Positions 1-8,774 of a stretch of DNA of 64,000 bases are shown here, piece by piece (position 1 is the stretch's first letter; the number at the start of each line of letters is the position of its first letter). The position numbers and the translations under genes are program-made. Below the pieces are notes generated by a model that did no database searches, was not told the DNA's origin, and worked only from the letters and a program-made list of their open reading frames with translations. Source of the DNA: Brevundimonas sp. (GTDB taxonomy: Bacteria; Pseudomonadota; Alphaproteobacteria; Caulobacterales; Caulobacteraceae); NCBI RefSeq assembly GCF_030704825.1, contig NZ_JAUYNX010000021.1, positions 124,001-188,000 of the forward strand, given 5' to 3'.

Positions 1-1921
1 TGTTGGCGATGACCTCGCCCTGTTCGGTGACGCGGATGCGGCCGGCGACCGTGCCCTGGGGCTGGCCGAGGACGGCGGAAAAGCTGGAGCCGCCGCCGCG
101 CCCGACCGCCCCGCCCCGGCCGTGAAACAGCTGGAGCCGCAATCCCGCCGCGTCCGTGACCTCGAGCAGGGCCCGCGAGGCCTCGTGCAGCTCCCAGGTC
201 GAGGTCAGGTAGGAGCCGTCCTTGTTGGAATCCGAATAGCCGATCATCACCTCCTGGACGCCGCGGGCGCGGGCCACGGCGAGGGCCGACGGCTCGCGCA
301 GCAGCCGCTCCAGCGTCGGCTTCGAGGCGCGCAGGTCGTCGATGGTCTCGAACAGGGGCGCGGCCTGGATCGGACAGGCGGCCGGGTCGGCGGGACGATA
401 GAGGCCGACCTCCTTGAGCAGCAGATAGACCTCCAGCAGGTCCGAGGCCGCGTCGGTCTTGGAGACCACATGGGTGCGGATGGCGTGGGGGCCGAACAGG
501 CGCAGCGCCTCGGCCGCGGCCTGGAGTATGGCCCGCTCCTTCAGCGTTTCGTCGGCATAGGCGCCCCAGGGGCTGAACAGCGGACGGCCCGAGGCCAGCT
601 CCCCGGCGAGGATGGCCAGCCGGGCCTCCTCCGGCTGCGCGGCGTAGTCGTCGCAGACCCCGGCCACCTTCAGCAGATCGGCGACGACCCGTTCGTGCAC
701 GTCCGCGTTCTGGCGCAGGTCCAGCGTCGCCATGTGGAAGCCGAACACGTCCACGGCCGTGACCAGCCGGGCCAGCCGGTCGTCGGCGAAGACGGCGCCG
801 TGGTTGGCGACCAGGCTGTCGCGCAGGACCGCCAGGTCGGCGCGGAAGGCCTCGGGCCCGGCATAGGGTTCGGCCGCGAACGAGGCGGCGCGCGGCGCGG
901 GCTGGCCGGTCAGGACGGGATGGGTCGCGGCCAGCCGGGCGTAGATCTCGCTCAGGGCGCGGCGGTAGGGCTCGTCGGCCCGGTGCGGCGAGCGGTCGCC
1001 GGACGCCCCGGCCAGGGTCGCCAGTTCGGGCGAGACGGCGCTCATCGAGCCGGACAGGCTGAGCTCGGCGCCGAGGGCGTTCACCTCGTCCAGATAGAAG
1101 CGCAGCACGGCGCGGGCCTGGGTGCGGAAGGCGGCGGTCAGCACCGCGCCGTCGACATTGGGATTGCCGTCGCGGTCGCCGCCGACCCAGGTGCCGATGC
1201 GGATGAAGGGCTCGAGATCCGGCGCGTCCAGCCGTCCGCGCCAGTCCGCCAGCTGGGCCGGCGCGACGCGCAGGAAGACGCGTTCGAGGAAGGAGACGAC
1301 GGTGTCGATCTCGTCCTGCACCACCAGTCCGGCCTGCCGCACCAGCCGGGTGGTCCAAAGGATGACGGTCTGGCGGCGCAGGCCGGCCGTCAGCACCCCG
1401 GGCGCGCAGGCCGTCTGGTTCTGGTCGCAGGCGTCCAGCAGGTCGGACACGGCCGCGATGCGGTCGATGACGCTCTTGCGGCGCACCTCCGAAGGGTGGG
1501 CGGTCAGGACCGGCGAGATCAGGGCGCCGGAGAGCAGGCCACGGGCGTCGGCGGGCGACCGGCCGGCGGCCTTCAGCCGTTCGAGCGCGCCCTCGGGCGT
1601 GTCGGGCCGGGCCCCGGCCGAGGTCTGCTCCCGGGCCCGGCGCTTGCCCGCGCGGTCCTCGGCGACATTGGCGAGCAGCGAGAAGACCGCGAAGCCGTGG
1701 GCCAGGCCGACGGCGTCGTCGAGCGACAGCTCGGCCAGCAGGGCCTCCAGCCGCGAGGCGTCCTGCGAGGCGGAATCGCGATGGTAGGCCACCGAGGCCT
1801 GCCGCACCGCCTCGATCCGGTCGTACAGCCCCTGCCCGCCCTCGTCGCGGATCACCTCGCCCAGCAGGCCGCCCAGCAGGCGGACCTCGTCGCGCAGGCG
1901 GTCGTCGGCGGCAGGGCTCAT
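1..1921 (-). CDS. ppc: Phosphoenolpyruvate carboxylase (partial, C-terminus beyond left edge)
   Basis: Carboxylates phosphoenolpyruvate with bicarbonate to oxaloacetate, refilling the TCA cycle in the cytoplasm. The frame opens at an ATG at 1921 and stays open to the window edge, giving about 640 residues of a family that is usually near 900, so the C-terminal part is outside. Seen directly: the signature LTAHPSE (normally LTAHPTE) with the catalytic His at residue 142, GTWVGGDRDGNPNV further on, and FHGRGGAVGRGGG close to the edge, which are PEPC active-site loops. The gene diverges from ffh. The Ser in place of Thr in the His signature is conservative. Identity is certain; regulation cannot be judged here. 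Confidence 0.95.
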   Translation of the reverse strand, partial: MSPAADDRLRDEVRLLGGLLGEVIRDEGGQGLYDRIEAVRQASVAYHRDSASQDASRLEALLAELSLDDAVGLAHGFAVFSLLANVAEDRAGKRRAREQTSAGARPDTPEGALERLKAAGRSPADARGLLSGALISPVLTAHPSEVRRKSVIDRIAAVSDLLDACDQNQTACAPGVLTAGLRRQTVILWTTRLVRQAGLVVQDEIDTVVSFLERVFLRVAPAQLADWRGRLDAPDLEPFIRIGTWVGGDRDGNPNVDGAVLTAAFRTQARAVLRFYLDEVNALGAELSLSGSMSAVSPELATLAGASGDRSPHRADEPYRRALSEIYARLAATHPVLTGQPAPRAASFAAEPYAGPEAFRADLAVLRDSLVANHGAVFADDRLARLVTAVDVFGFHMATLDLRQNADVHERVVADLLKVAGVCDDYAAQPEEARLAILAGELASGRPLFSPWGAYADETLKERAILQAAAEALRLFGPHAIRTHVVSKTDAASDLLEVYLLLKEVGLYRPADPAACPIQAAPLFETIDDLRASKPTLERLLREPSALAVARARGVQEVMIGYSDSNKDGSYLTSTWELHEASRALLEVTDAAGLRLQLFHGRGGAVGRGGGSSFSAVLGQPQGTVAGRIRVTEQGEVIAN

Positions 1922-2226
1922 GGCGTTGTCTTTCAGCGGGGAGGCTGGGAGCGGCACCGTATCAGGGGCGGCGAGGTTGGCCATCGCAAAGCCGACGTCG
2001 AAACGCGATGTGTGGTCCACGGGCGGTTGAACGGAATCTGTCAGCCCGAGTCGACAAACGGCCTCCTTTCCCGCATAAGCCGCCGCTTCCGACGCAAGTG
2101 AACCTCGCGTCTCCACCTGCACGACCCCGGTTTCAACCGGACGAGGCAGGCGAGAACCCTCCGCCGACGTGATCGTCGCCGGGGGCCGTTGTCGTATGGA
2201 GCCGTTTCACCCGTCGGATGTTGGTG
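1922..2226. other. Intergenic region between divergent ppc and ffh
   Basis: About 300 bases between the ppc start and the ffh leader hairpin. I see no convincing gene: the short frames here are fragments with no family resemblance and no ribosome binding site. It must hold the ppc promoter and probably the ffh promoter, but no clear -35/-10 pair stands out. Confidence 0.5.
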
Positions 2227-2273
2227 GCCCATTTTCTGGATTCAGGTCGTCGTGACCTGAAGCGAAAATGGGC
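2227..2273 (+). promoter_or_regulatory. Nested hairpin in the ffh leader
   Basis: Outer arms GCCCATTTTC (2227-2236) and GAAAATGGGC (2264-2273) are perfect complements. Inside them TTCAGGTC (2241-2248) pairs with GACCTGAA (2254-2261) around a 5-base loop. The structure ends 13 bases before the ffh ATG at 2287, so it sits where the ribosome would bind. It may be a translational control hairpin or a terminator/attenuator without a T-run. I do not recognise it as a named RNA family; it lacks the SRP RNA core motif. Confidence 0.6.
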
Positions 2274-2286
2274 TGACGAGGTTTGT

Positions 2287-3810
2287 ATGTTCGAGGCTCT
2301 GAACGAGCGGCTGACAGGCGTCTTCGACCGGATCACCGGGCGCGGAGCCCTGTCCGAAAAGGACGTCTCCGAGGCGATGCGCGAAGTTCGCGTGGCGCTG
2401 CTGGAAGCCGACGTCGCCCTGCCCGTCGTCAAGGACTTCATCGCCTTCGCCACCGAGCGCGCCACCGGCGAAGACGTCATCCGTTCGGTCAAGCCGGCGG
2501 ATCAGGTGGTCAAGATCGTCTATGACGGACTGGTCGAGATGCTGGGCGGGGACGAGCCGACCCCGATCAATCTGAACGCCACGCCGCCCGCTGTCATCCT
2601 GATGGCCGGCCTGCAGGGCTCGGGCAAGACCACGACCTCGGCCAAGCTGGCGCTGCGGCTGACCAGGTTCGACCGCAAGAAGGTCATGATGGCCTCGCTG
2701 GACACGCGTCGTCCGGCGGCCATGGAGCAGCTGGCCAAGCTGGGCGAGCAGATCGAGGTCACGACCCTGCCGATCGTGGCCGGCGAGTCGCCGATCCAGA
2801 TCACCAAGCGCGCGCTGCAGTCCGCGAAACTGCAGGGCTTCGACGTCCTGATCCTCGACACCGCCGGCCGGATCACCCTGGACGAGGCCCTGATGGCCGA
2901 GGTGGCGGACGTCGCCGCCGTCTCGAAGCCGGTCGAGACCCTGCTGGTCGCCGACAGCCTGACCGGCCAGGACGCGGTGCGCACCGCCAAGGCCTTCCAC
3001 GAACGCCTGCCTCTGACCGGCCTGGTCCTGACCCGCGCCGACGGCGACGGGCGCGGCGGGGCCATGCTGTCGATGCGCGCCGTCACCGGCCTGCCGATCA
3101 AATACATCGGCGCGGGCGAGAAGGTCGATGCGCTGGAAGTGTTCGACGCCCGCCGCGTCGCCGGCCGCATCCTCGGTCAGGGGGACATCGTCGCCCTGGT
3201 CGAGAAGGCCAGCCAGGAGCTGGACCAGTCCAAGGCCGAGGCCATGGCCCGCAAACTGGCCAAGGGGCAGTTCGATCTGAACGACCTCGCAAGCCAGCTG
3301 CAGCAGATGAAGCGGATGGGCGGTCTTCAGGGCATCATGGGCATGCTGCCCGGCGTCGCCAAGATGAAGGCCCAGATGGCCGAGAGCGGCGTCGACGACC
3401 GCATGATCGCGCGCCAGGAAGCCATCATCTCCTCGATGACGAAAGCCGAGCGCAAGAAGCCCGACCTGCTCAACGCCAGCCGCAAGAAGCGCGTCGCCGC
3501 CGGCGCCGGGGTCGAGGTCCAGGACATCAACCGCCTGCTCAAACAGCACCGCCAGATGGCCGACATGGTCAAGTCCATGTCGCGCGGCGGCGGCAAGGGC
3601 CTGAAGCAGATGGCCGCCATGATGGGCGGCCTCGGCGGCGGCGGAATGGGCGGCCCGGACATGGCCCGCCTCAAGGCGATGGGCGGCGGCAAGATGCCGG
3701 AGCCCTCGGCCGACGAATTGAAAGCCCTCCAGGACCGCATGGCGGCCCTGGGTGGCGGACAACTTCCGGGAGGCCTCCCCGGCCTGCCGGGCTTCCCTCC
3801 CAAGAAATAA
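2287..3810 (+). CDS. ffh: Signal recognition particle GTPase Ffh (SRP54)
   Basis: Binds signal sequences of nascent inner-membrane proteins together with 4.5S RNA and hands ribosomes to FtsY. The 507 residues show an N-terminal helical domain, a G domain with P-loop GLQGSGKTTT (about 108-117), DTAGR and TRADGDGRGG (normally TKLDGDARGG), and a methionine- and glycine-rich M domain at the C-terminus. The frame is open 23 codons further upstream, but the family begins MFEALNERL, and the upstream stretch is taken up by the leader hairpin, so ATG 2287 is chosen. rpsP follows 25 bases downstream and is probably co-transcribed. Confidence 0.97.
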   Translation: MFEALNERLTGVFDRITGRGALSEKDVSEAMREVRVALLEADVALPVVKDFIAFATERATGEDVIRSVKPADQVVKIVYDGLVEMLGGDEPTPINLNATPPAVILMAGLQGSGKTTTSAKLALRLTRFDRKKVMMASLDTRRPAAMEQLAKLGEQIEVTTLPIVAGESPIQITKRALQSAKLQGFDVLILDTAGRITLDEALMAEVADVAAVSKPVETLLVADSLTGQDAVRTAKAFHERLPLTGLVLTRADGDGRGGAMLSMRAVTGLPIKYIGAGEKVDALEVFDARRVAGRILGQGDIVALVEKASQELDQSKAEAMARKLAKGQFDLNDLASQLQQMKRMGGLQGIMGMLPGVAKMKAQMAESGVDDRMIARQEAIISSMTKAERKKPDLLNASRKKRVAAGAGVEVQDINRLLKQHRQMADMVKSMSRGGGKGLKQMAAMMGGLGGGGMGGPDMARLKAMGGGKMPEPSADELKALQDRMAALGGGQLPGGLPGLPGFPPKK

Positions 3811-3835
3811 TCCGACTTAACGAAAGAGACTGAAA

Positions 3836-4453
3836 ATGCTGAAGATTCGTCTGGCCCGCGGCGGCGCCAAGAAGCGCCCCTACTACTACATCGTCGTCGC
3901 CGACAGCCACTCGCCGCGCGACGGCAAATTCATCGAGCGCGTCGGCACCTACAACCCGATGCTGCCGCGCGACGGCGAGCAGAAGCGCGTCACCCTGAAG
4001 GCCGACCGGATCGCGGAATGGCTCGGCAAGGGCGCCCAGCCCACCGACCGCGTCGCCCGCTTCCTGAGCCAGGACGAGGCCCTGGCCGGCAAGGTCAAGT
4101 GGACCCAGTCGAACAATCCGAAGAAGGCCGAGCCGGGCAAGAAGGCCCAGGAACGCGCCGCCGAGCGCGCCCAGCGCGAAGCCGACCGTGCGGAAGCAGA
4201 AGCTGCCGCCAAGGTGGAAGCTGCTGAAGCCGCTGTCCGGGCCAAGGAAGAGGCCAAGGCCGCGGCCGAGGCCGCCAAGAACGCTCCGGCGCCCGAGCCC
4301 GAAGCCGTCGCCGAGGAAGCCCCGGCCGAGGCCGCCGCTGAAGAAGCTCCGGCCGCTGAAGCGGAAGCCGTGACCGGGGAAGCCCCGGCCGAAGCCGCCG
4401 CGGAAGAGGCTCCGGCCGCTGAAGCGACCGAGGAAGAGAAGACCGAGGCCTAA
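3836..4453 (+). CDS. rpsP: 30S ribosomal protein S16 with long Ala/Glu-rich C-terminal extension
   Basis: S16 binds 16S rRNA and helps assemble the small subunit. The first ~85 residues are canonical ([20 protein letters not shown], then VGTYNPMLP). The protein is 205 residues, more than twice the usual 80-90. The rest is a charged Ala/Glu/Lys tail, first coiled-coil-like (Arg/Glu/Ala) and then containing a near-exact internal duplication: DNA around 4316-4364 is repeated at 4379-4427 and codes for two copies of [16 protein letters not shown]. Extended S16 tails occur in alphaproteobacteria, but their role is unclear. A rho-independent terminator follows. Confidence 0.95.
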   Translation: MLKIRLARGGAKKRPYYYIVVADSHSPRDGKFIERVGTYNPMLPRDGEQKRVTLKADRIAEWLGKGAQPTDRVARFLSQDEALAGKVKWTQSNNPKKAEPGKKAQERAAERAQREADRAEAEAAAKVEAAEAAVRAKEEAKAAAEAAKNAPAPEPEAVAEEAPAEAAAEEAPAAEAEAVTGEAPAEAAAEEAPAAEATEEEKTEA

Positions 4454-4492
4454 GGCTTCCGGGTTCCGCTCAAGCGGGACGCAGACGATCGG

Positions 4493-4528
4493 AAAGCAGC
4501 GTCCGGACGCCCGGGCGCTGCTTTTCTG
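4493..4528 (+). terminator. Rho-independent terminator after rpsP
   Basis: Perfect 9-bp stem AAAGCAGCG (4493-4501) and CGCTGCTTT (4516-4524) with a 14-base loop, followed by TTCTGTT. It lies between rpsP and rimM, 31 bases before the rimM start, so some transcripts may stop here although the two genes are usually one operon. Confidence 0.8.
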
Positions 4529-4558
4529 TTATCGGGACGGATCAACAGCGAGGCGGCC

Positions 4559-5086
4559 ATGACGACCGACAGCAAACTCATCCTCGTCGGCCAGGTCGCC
4601 GGGGGGTTCGGGGTCAGGGGCGAGGTGCGGGTCACGGCCTGGACCGCCGACCCAATGGCCCTGCTGTCCTATGGCGTCCTGCTGCGCGCCGACGGCTCTC
4701 CCGGCCTGACCCTGACCTCGGCCCGGCCGGAGAAGTCGGCGGTCGTGGGGCGGGCGAAGGAGATCGCCACCAAGGAACAGGCCGACGCCCTGCGCGGCCT
4801 GAAGCTCTACATCCATCGCGACCGCCTGCCGGAGCCGGACGAGGACGAATTCTACCTGGCCGACCTCGTGGGGCTGGAGGCGCGTGACCCGGACGGCGCG
4901 GTTCTGGGCCCGGTGAGGTCGGTGCAGAATTTCGGCGCCGGCGACATGCTGGAGATCGCCCCGGCGACCGGCGGCCCGACCTGGTACCTGCCCTTCACCC
5001 GGGAGGCCGTGCCCGCGCTGCACATCGCCGATGGCTGGCTGCTGGCCGTCAGGCCGGTCGAGATCGGCGAGCGCGAACCGGACTGA
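4559..5086 (+). CDS. rimM: Ribosome maturation factor RimM
   Basis: Binds S19 in the 30S head and helps process 16S rRNA. The 175 residues show the N-terminal barrel (LVGQVAGGFGVRGEVRV) and the PRC-barrel-like C-terminal half with the DLVGLEARD and PFTREAVP patterns. Length is normal. It follows rpsP as in many bacteria, but the usual downstream trmD and rplS are not here; a DUF3597 gene follows instead. Confidence 0.95.
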   Translation: MTTDSKLILVGQVAGGFGVRGEVRVTAWTADPMALLSYGVLLRADGSPGLTLTSARPEKSAVVGRAKEIATKEQADALRGLKLYIHRDRLPEPDEDEFYLADLVGLEARDPDGAVLGPVRSVQNFGAGDMLEIAPATGGPTWYLPFTREAVPALHIADGWLLAVRPVEIGEREPD

Positions 5087-5140
5087 ACCGGGGGCGTCCC
5101 CGGGGCGTTACGCCGTCTCTTTCAAAGGAAGGCGCAGCGC

Positions 5141-5506
5141 ATGAGTATCTTCAGTTCGATCTGGGACCGGATCCGGGGTCGCCGCGACGAGGTCGTCCCC
5201 ACTTCGGCGCCGGCGCCCGGGACCGCCGCCCCGACCGCCGTCGCGCCGGTCGACGTCGAGGCCGTCCTTCAGTCGATGGCCGACATGAAGGGCGGCGCCG
5301 CCGGCAACTGGCGCACCTCCATCGTCGACCTGCTCAAGCTGCTGGGGCTCGATTCGAGCCTCGAGGCGCGCAAGGAGCTGGCCGGGGAACTGGGCGTCAA
5401 CGCCGGTCCGCACGGCAGCGCCGAGCAGAACATCGCCCTGTCGAAGGCCGTCTGGCGCAAGATGGCCGAGAACGGCGGCCTGGTGCCGGCTTCCCTGCGC
5501 GACTGA
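5141..5506 (+). CDS. DUF3597 family protein
   Basis: A 121-residue protein of unknown function. It has the family layout: N-terminal MSIFSSIWDRIRG, a short Pro/Ala linker, then the conserved block with WRTSIVDLLKLLGLDSSLEA and a C-terminal MAENGGLVPASLRD. The block resembles a small helical, LysM-associated-type domain, but I know of no established function. An AAAGGAAGG stretch precedes ATG 5141. It stands alone, downstream of rimM and convergent with the DUF1508 gene. Confidence 0.85.
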   Translation: MSIFSSIWDRIRGRRDEVVPTSAPAPGTAAPTAVAPVDVEAVLQSMADMKGGAAGNWRTSIVDLLKLLGLDSSLEARKELAGELGVNAGPHGSAEQNIALSKAVWRKMAENGGLVPASLRD

Positions 5507-5546
5507 GACGAGGGGCGCAGCCGGAACGCCCGCCGCGCCCCACCGC

Positions 5547-5723
5547 CTAGCTGTTGTCCTCGGTCGGCGCGTCGGGGCCGTTCTTCTTGATCGAGTCGAT
5601 GGCGTTCAGGGCCGAGGCCTTCGACGAATAGCCCTCGGTCGAGAAGATGGTTTCGGCGTTGTATTTGAAGCGGACCCGGAACTCGCCCGCCTTGTCCTTC
5701 CAGATTTCGAACTTGTGGGCCAC
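5547..5723 (-). CDS. YegP-like DUF1508 protein
   Basis: A 58-residue protein with one DUF1508 repeat: KFEIWKDKAGEFRVRFKYN, then the SSKASALNAIDSIKKN helix. The fold is a small alpha/beta unit of unknown function. The open frame runs upstream to 5804, but the family starts at the KFEIWKD strand, so GTG 5723 is chosen; AGGAGAG lies just upstream on this strand. Function is not established. Confidence 0.85.
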   Translation of the reverse strand: MAHKFEIWKDKAGEFRVRFKYNAETIFSTEGYSSKASALNAIDSIKKNGPDAPTEDNS

Positions 5724-5849
5724 GTCGGACTCTCCTCTCGGGGGAACCGCCAAGGTCTCACAGCGTCCCCGACGGTCAACGGGGCAAATGCGCGTCGCCG
5801 ACACAGCCGCGTGATCGGAGCCGTGGGCGGGTTCGCACGTTTCCCCGCC

Positions 5850-6059
5850 ATGCCGTCCACCGTCATCCGCCGCTTCAGCTATGACGAACCGCGCCGCCGC
5901 CTACGGGTGACCTTCACGAGCGGGGACGTCTACGACTATTTTGATGTCCCGCCCGACCTGCCCGCGGACTGGAGGTCAGCCTTTTCCAAGGGTCAGTTCT
6001 TCGCCGAACGCGTCCGCGACCGGTTCGGATACCAGCTGGTCGAGAAGGCGTGGCGCTGA
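5850..6059 (+). CDS. KTSC domain protein
   Basis: A 69-residue protein matching the KTSC domain: IRRFSYDEPRRRLRVTFTSG, then VYDYFDVPP and a C-terminal SKGQFFAERVRDRFGY. Other KTSC proteins are stand-alone or fused to lysyl-tRNA synthetase; their function is unknown. The upstream-extended frame has no family similarity, so ATG 5850 is used. It diverges from the DUF1508 gene with about 125 bases between starts. Confidence 0.8.
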   Translation: MPSTVIRRFSYDEPRRRLRVTFTSGDVYDYFDVPPDLPADWRSAFSKGQFFAERVRDRFGYQLVEKAWR

Positions 6060-6187
6060 ACCGGCAAGGACCGCCATCCGTCCCGACCGCATGAACCGCA
6101 GTCCCTGAACCGTCATCCGCGCCGAAAGCGCCGGTCCGGTCATCACGAGAGGAAGGAACGTCGCGTCCGGGGGCGCGTTCGGGGGTC

Positions 6188-6598
6188 ATGCTCGACCACA
6201 CAGGGATCGTCGTCACCGACCTGAAGGCCGCGCGGCGGTTCTACGACGCCATCGCGGAGGCCCTGGGCCTGCAGACCGCCGACAACGGCCCGGACGCCTT
6301 CCTGTTCGGCAAGAGCCGGGAGGAGCCGATCCCCTATCTGTGGATCGGGACGCTGATCCCCTCCTACTGGGTCGAGGGCTCGCGGCCGGGGATCAACCAG
6401 ATGCACGTCGCCTTCCGGGCCGACAGCAAGGCGATGGTGCAGGCGTTTTATGACGCGGCGCTGAAGGCCGGCGGACGGGACAACGGAGGGCCGGGCCCGC
6501 GAGAGGGGGCCGTGGGCTACTACGGCGCCTTCGTGCTGGATCCGGACGGCAACAATATCGAGGCCGCGTACCGCGGCCCGGACGCGGAAGAGACCTAG
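6188..6598 (+). CDS. VOC (glyoxalase/bleomycin-resistance fold) family protein
   Basis: A 136-residue protein of two beta-alpha-beta-beta-beta modules: MLDHTGIVVTDLKAARRFYD at the start, INQMHVAFRADS in the middle and VLDPDGNNIEAAYRGP at the end. The metal ligands typical of the fold appear as His4 near the start, a His in the middle strand and a Glu in NNIEAAY. Substrate unknown. Its last bases overlap the end of fabI by 4 bp, tail to tail. Confidence 0.85.
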   Translation: MLDHTGIVVTDLKAARRFYDAIAEALGLQTADNGPDAFLFGKSREEPIPYLWIGTLIPSYWVEGSRPGINQMHVAFRADSKAMVQAFYDAALKAGGRDNGGPGPREGAVGYYGAFVLDPDGNNIEAAYRGPDAEET

Positions 6599-7422
6599 CC
6601 GGCGGCCTCCTCGTCCGCCGCCATGCCCATCATGTGGAAGCCGGCGTCGACGTGGATGACCTCGCCCGTGGTCGAGAAGCCGAGGTCGGAGCACAGCCAC
6701 AGGGCGGCGCCGGCGACGCCCTCCATGGAGGTGTCCTCCTTCATCGCCGACATGGCCCGGCCCTGGCTGATCATGCCCCGACCGCCCGAGATGCCGGCCA
6801 GCGACAGGGTGCGCATGGCGCCGGCGGAGATGGCGTTGCAGCGGATGCCCTTCGGCCCCAGGTCGCGAGCGATGTAGCGGGTCGCCGCCTCCAGCGCCGC
6901 CTTGGCCACGCCCATGGTGTTGTAGTTGGGAATGGCCCGCTCGGAGCCGAGATAGGTCATGGTCACCAGCGAGCCGCCATTGGGCATCAGCTTCGATGCG
7001 CGTTTGGCCACGTCGACGAAGCTGAAGGCCGAGATGTTCATGGCCAGCAGGAAGCTGTCGCGGCTGGTGTTGTCGACGAAACTGCCCTTGAGCTCGTCCT
7101 TGTTGGCGAAGGCCACCGAATGGACGACGAAGTCGATGGTCCCGAAGGCCTTTTCCAGCTCGGCGAAGGCCTGGTCCATCGAGGCGTCGTCGGTGACGTC
7201 GGCCTGGATCAGCAGTTTGGCGCCGACGCTCTCGGCCAGCGGGCGCACGCGGCGCTCCAGCCCCTCGCCGAGGTAGGTGAAGGCCAGTTCGGCGCCCTGG
7301 GCCGCCAGCTGGGAGGCGATGCCCCAGGCGATGGAGTTGGAGTTGGCCACCCCCATGATCAGGCCCTTCTTGCCCTTCATCAGGTCGCCCTTGGGCATGT
7401 TCCAGCCGCTCTCGCTCGCCAT
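6595..7422 (-). CDS. fabI: Enoyl-[acyl-carrier-protein] reductase (NADH)
   Basis: Performs the last reduction of each fatty-acid elongation cycle in the cytoplasm. The 275-residue short-chain dehydrogenase has the GVANSNSIAWGIA nucleotide-binding start of FabI, a catalytic Tyr and Lys spaced as in Y-x6-K (YNTMGVAK), and the C-terminal VIHVDAGFHMMGM. About 15 residues precede the core start and may be trimmed (MKGKKGLIMG). It belongs to the same pathway as fabA and fabB 2-4 kb away, but is not in an operon with them. Confidence 0.95.
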   Translation of the reverse strand: MASESGWNMPKGDLMKGKKGLIMGVANSNSIAWGIASQLAAQGAELAFTYLGEGLERRVRPLAESVGAKLLIQADVTDDASMDQAFAELEKAFGTIDFVVHSVAFANKDELKGSFVDNTSRDSFLLAMNISAFSFVDVAKRASKLMPNGGSLVTMTYLGSERAIPNYNTMGVAKAALEAATRYIARDLGPKGIRCNAISAGAMRTLSLAGISGGRGMISQGRAMSAMKEDTSMEGVAGAALWLCSDLGFSTTGEVIHVDAGFHMMGMAADEEAAG

Positions 7423-7446
7423 GGTCCGTCTCCTTCTTGGTGGCCT

Positions 7447-7477
7447 ATGCTCGCAACGCGGTTGCTCGCGACTTGAG
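7447..7477. repeat. Short dispersed repeat, copy 1
   Basis: A 31-base stretch beginning ATGCTCGC matches 33540-33570 at 26 of 31 positions. It is non-coding, between fabI and the antiporter. Most mismatches are transitions. It may be a degraded small repeat, or partly chance in GC-rich DNA. Confidence 0.4.
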
Positions 7478-7541
7478 GCCGGTCTGGTTGGCCCGAGGCC
7501 GTGGGCGGAGGGTTAGCAGCGACCGCTTTCGGGGGGAAGCG

Positions 7542-8774
7542 TCAGTCGGCGCCTGCCTCGCGACGCCGGGCCAGCCGGCGCAGCAGGGGCGCCGCCGTGA
7601 TCCCGTGCACGAGGATCGAGACCAGGACGATGAAGCCGACGACGGCCCACAGCCGCTCGCTGTCGCCGAAATCGCCGTGGTTCAGCCCCCAGGCGACATA
7701 GTAGACCGAGCCCACGCCGCGGATGCCGAGAAAGGACAGCAGCAGCCGCTCGCGCATCGGCTGGCCCGAGCCGATCATGGCGATCATCCCCGCGACGGGC
7801 CGGATCACGAAGACCACCGCCAGGCCGACGAGGGCGTCGATCCAGGTCAGGGAGGCCAGCAGGCCGTTGGCCAGGGCGCCGCCGAACAGGACCAGCAGCA
7901 GCATCATCAGCAGCCGTTCGATCTGGTCCGAGAAATCGTGCATCTCCTGATGGAACTGGTGATCGCGCTCGCCGGCGCGGATGGTCAGGGCGCAGACGAA
8001 GACGGCCAGGAAGCCGTAGCCGTGGACCAGTTCGGCGGCCGCATAGGCCATCAGGGTGGCGGCCAGGGCGACCAGGCCGTCGCCGAACCGCGTCCCGCCC
8101 TCGCGGAAGATCAGCCGGGCGAAGCCGAGGCCGCACAGCACGCCGACGCCCACGCCGGTCGCCAGCCTCCAGCCCACGTCGACCGCCAGCCAGTCCGTCA
8201 GCCCTCCCGTGGAGGCCAGGCCGCCGGCGGCCGCCAGAATGGCCAGGTGCACGAAGGGGAAGGCCAGGGCGTCGTTGAGCCCGGCCTCCGAGGTCAGGCC
8301 GAAGCGCACCTCGTCCTCGTCCCCCGAGAGGGGCGGCCCGACCTGGACGTCGGCGGCCAGCACGGGGTCGGTCGGAGCCATGGCGGCCCCCAGCAACAGG
8401 GCCATGGCCAGGCTGAAGCCCAGCCCGGCCACGCCCAGCCAGGCCACGGCGACGATGGTCAGGGGCATGGCCACGGCCAGCAGCCGCCAGGTCGAGGCCC
8501 AGCGCCGCCAGCCCACCGGCCGGTCCAGTTTCAGCCCCGCGCCCATCAAGGCGATGATCACCACCAGTTCGGTGAGACGTTCCGTGGCCGTGTCCCACGT
8601 CCTCGGATCGGGGTCGAACGACAGCAGGCCGGTGCTGAAGATCACCACTCCGAGCGCCACGCACAGGATGGCCAGGGTCAGCGGCAGCGGCTTCAGCCCC
8701 ACCGGCGCCCAGGACACCAGCAGGATCACGGCGCCGAGGCCGAGCAGGAACAGGATGTAGGGGTCGAGGGTCAG
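7542..8774 (-). CDS. CPA1-type sodium/proton antiporter
   Basis: Predicted inner-membrane cation:proton exchanger with about 12 hydrophobic segments. The core contains AMAPTDPVLAADVQVG and LTSEAGLNDALAFPFVHL, the TDP and ND motifs of the NhaP/CPA1 family, and a late FLGIRGVGSVYYV segment. The first ATG/GTG/TTG in frame is GTG 8729, but that cuts through the first membrane helix: the codons just upstream read DPYILFLLGLGAV. Homologues start at about this Asp-Pro-Tyr. The boundary given uses a CTG at 8774 as a provisional start. Alternatives are GTG 8729 (395 residues) or a frameshift near the out-of-frame ATG at 8794. Confidence 0.8.
   Translation of the reverse strand: MTLDPYILFLLGLGAVILLVSWAPVGLKPLPLTLAILCVALGVVIFSTGLLSFDPDPRTWDTATERLTELVVIIALMGAGLKLDRPVGWRRWASTWRLLAVAMPLTIVAVAWLGVAGLGFSLAMALLLGAAMAPTDPVLAADVQVGPPLSGDEDEVRFGLTSEAGLNDALAFPFVHLAILAAAGGLASTGGLTDWLAVDVGWRLATGVGVGVLCGLGFARLIFREGGTRFGDGLVALAATLMAYAAAELVHGYGFLAVFVCALTIRAGERDHQFHQEMHDFSDQIERLLMMLLLVLFGGALANGLLASLTWIDALVGLAVVFVIRPVAGMIAMIGSGQPMRERLLLSFLGIRGVGSVYYVAWGLNHGDFGDSERLWAVVGFIVLVSILVHGITAAPLLRRLARRREAGAD

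Noticed and set aside
122-2101. A 659-codon open frame on the + strand
   Set aside because: Antisense to ppc, which has the PEPC motifs in the other strand; composition is that of a shadow frame.
2227-2273. Leader hairpin considered as the 4.5S/SRP RNA gene
   Set aside because: It is only 47 bases and lacks the conserved SRP RNA core; it is a leader structure.
6088-6105. GAAC...GAAC considered as a LexA box
   Set aside because: The spacing is 10 bases, not 7.
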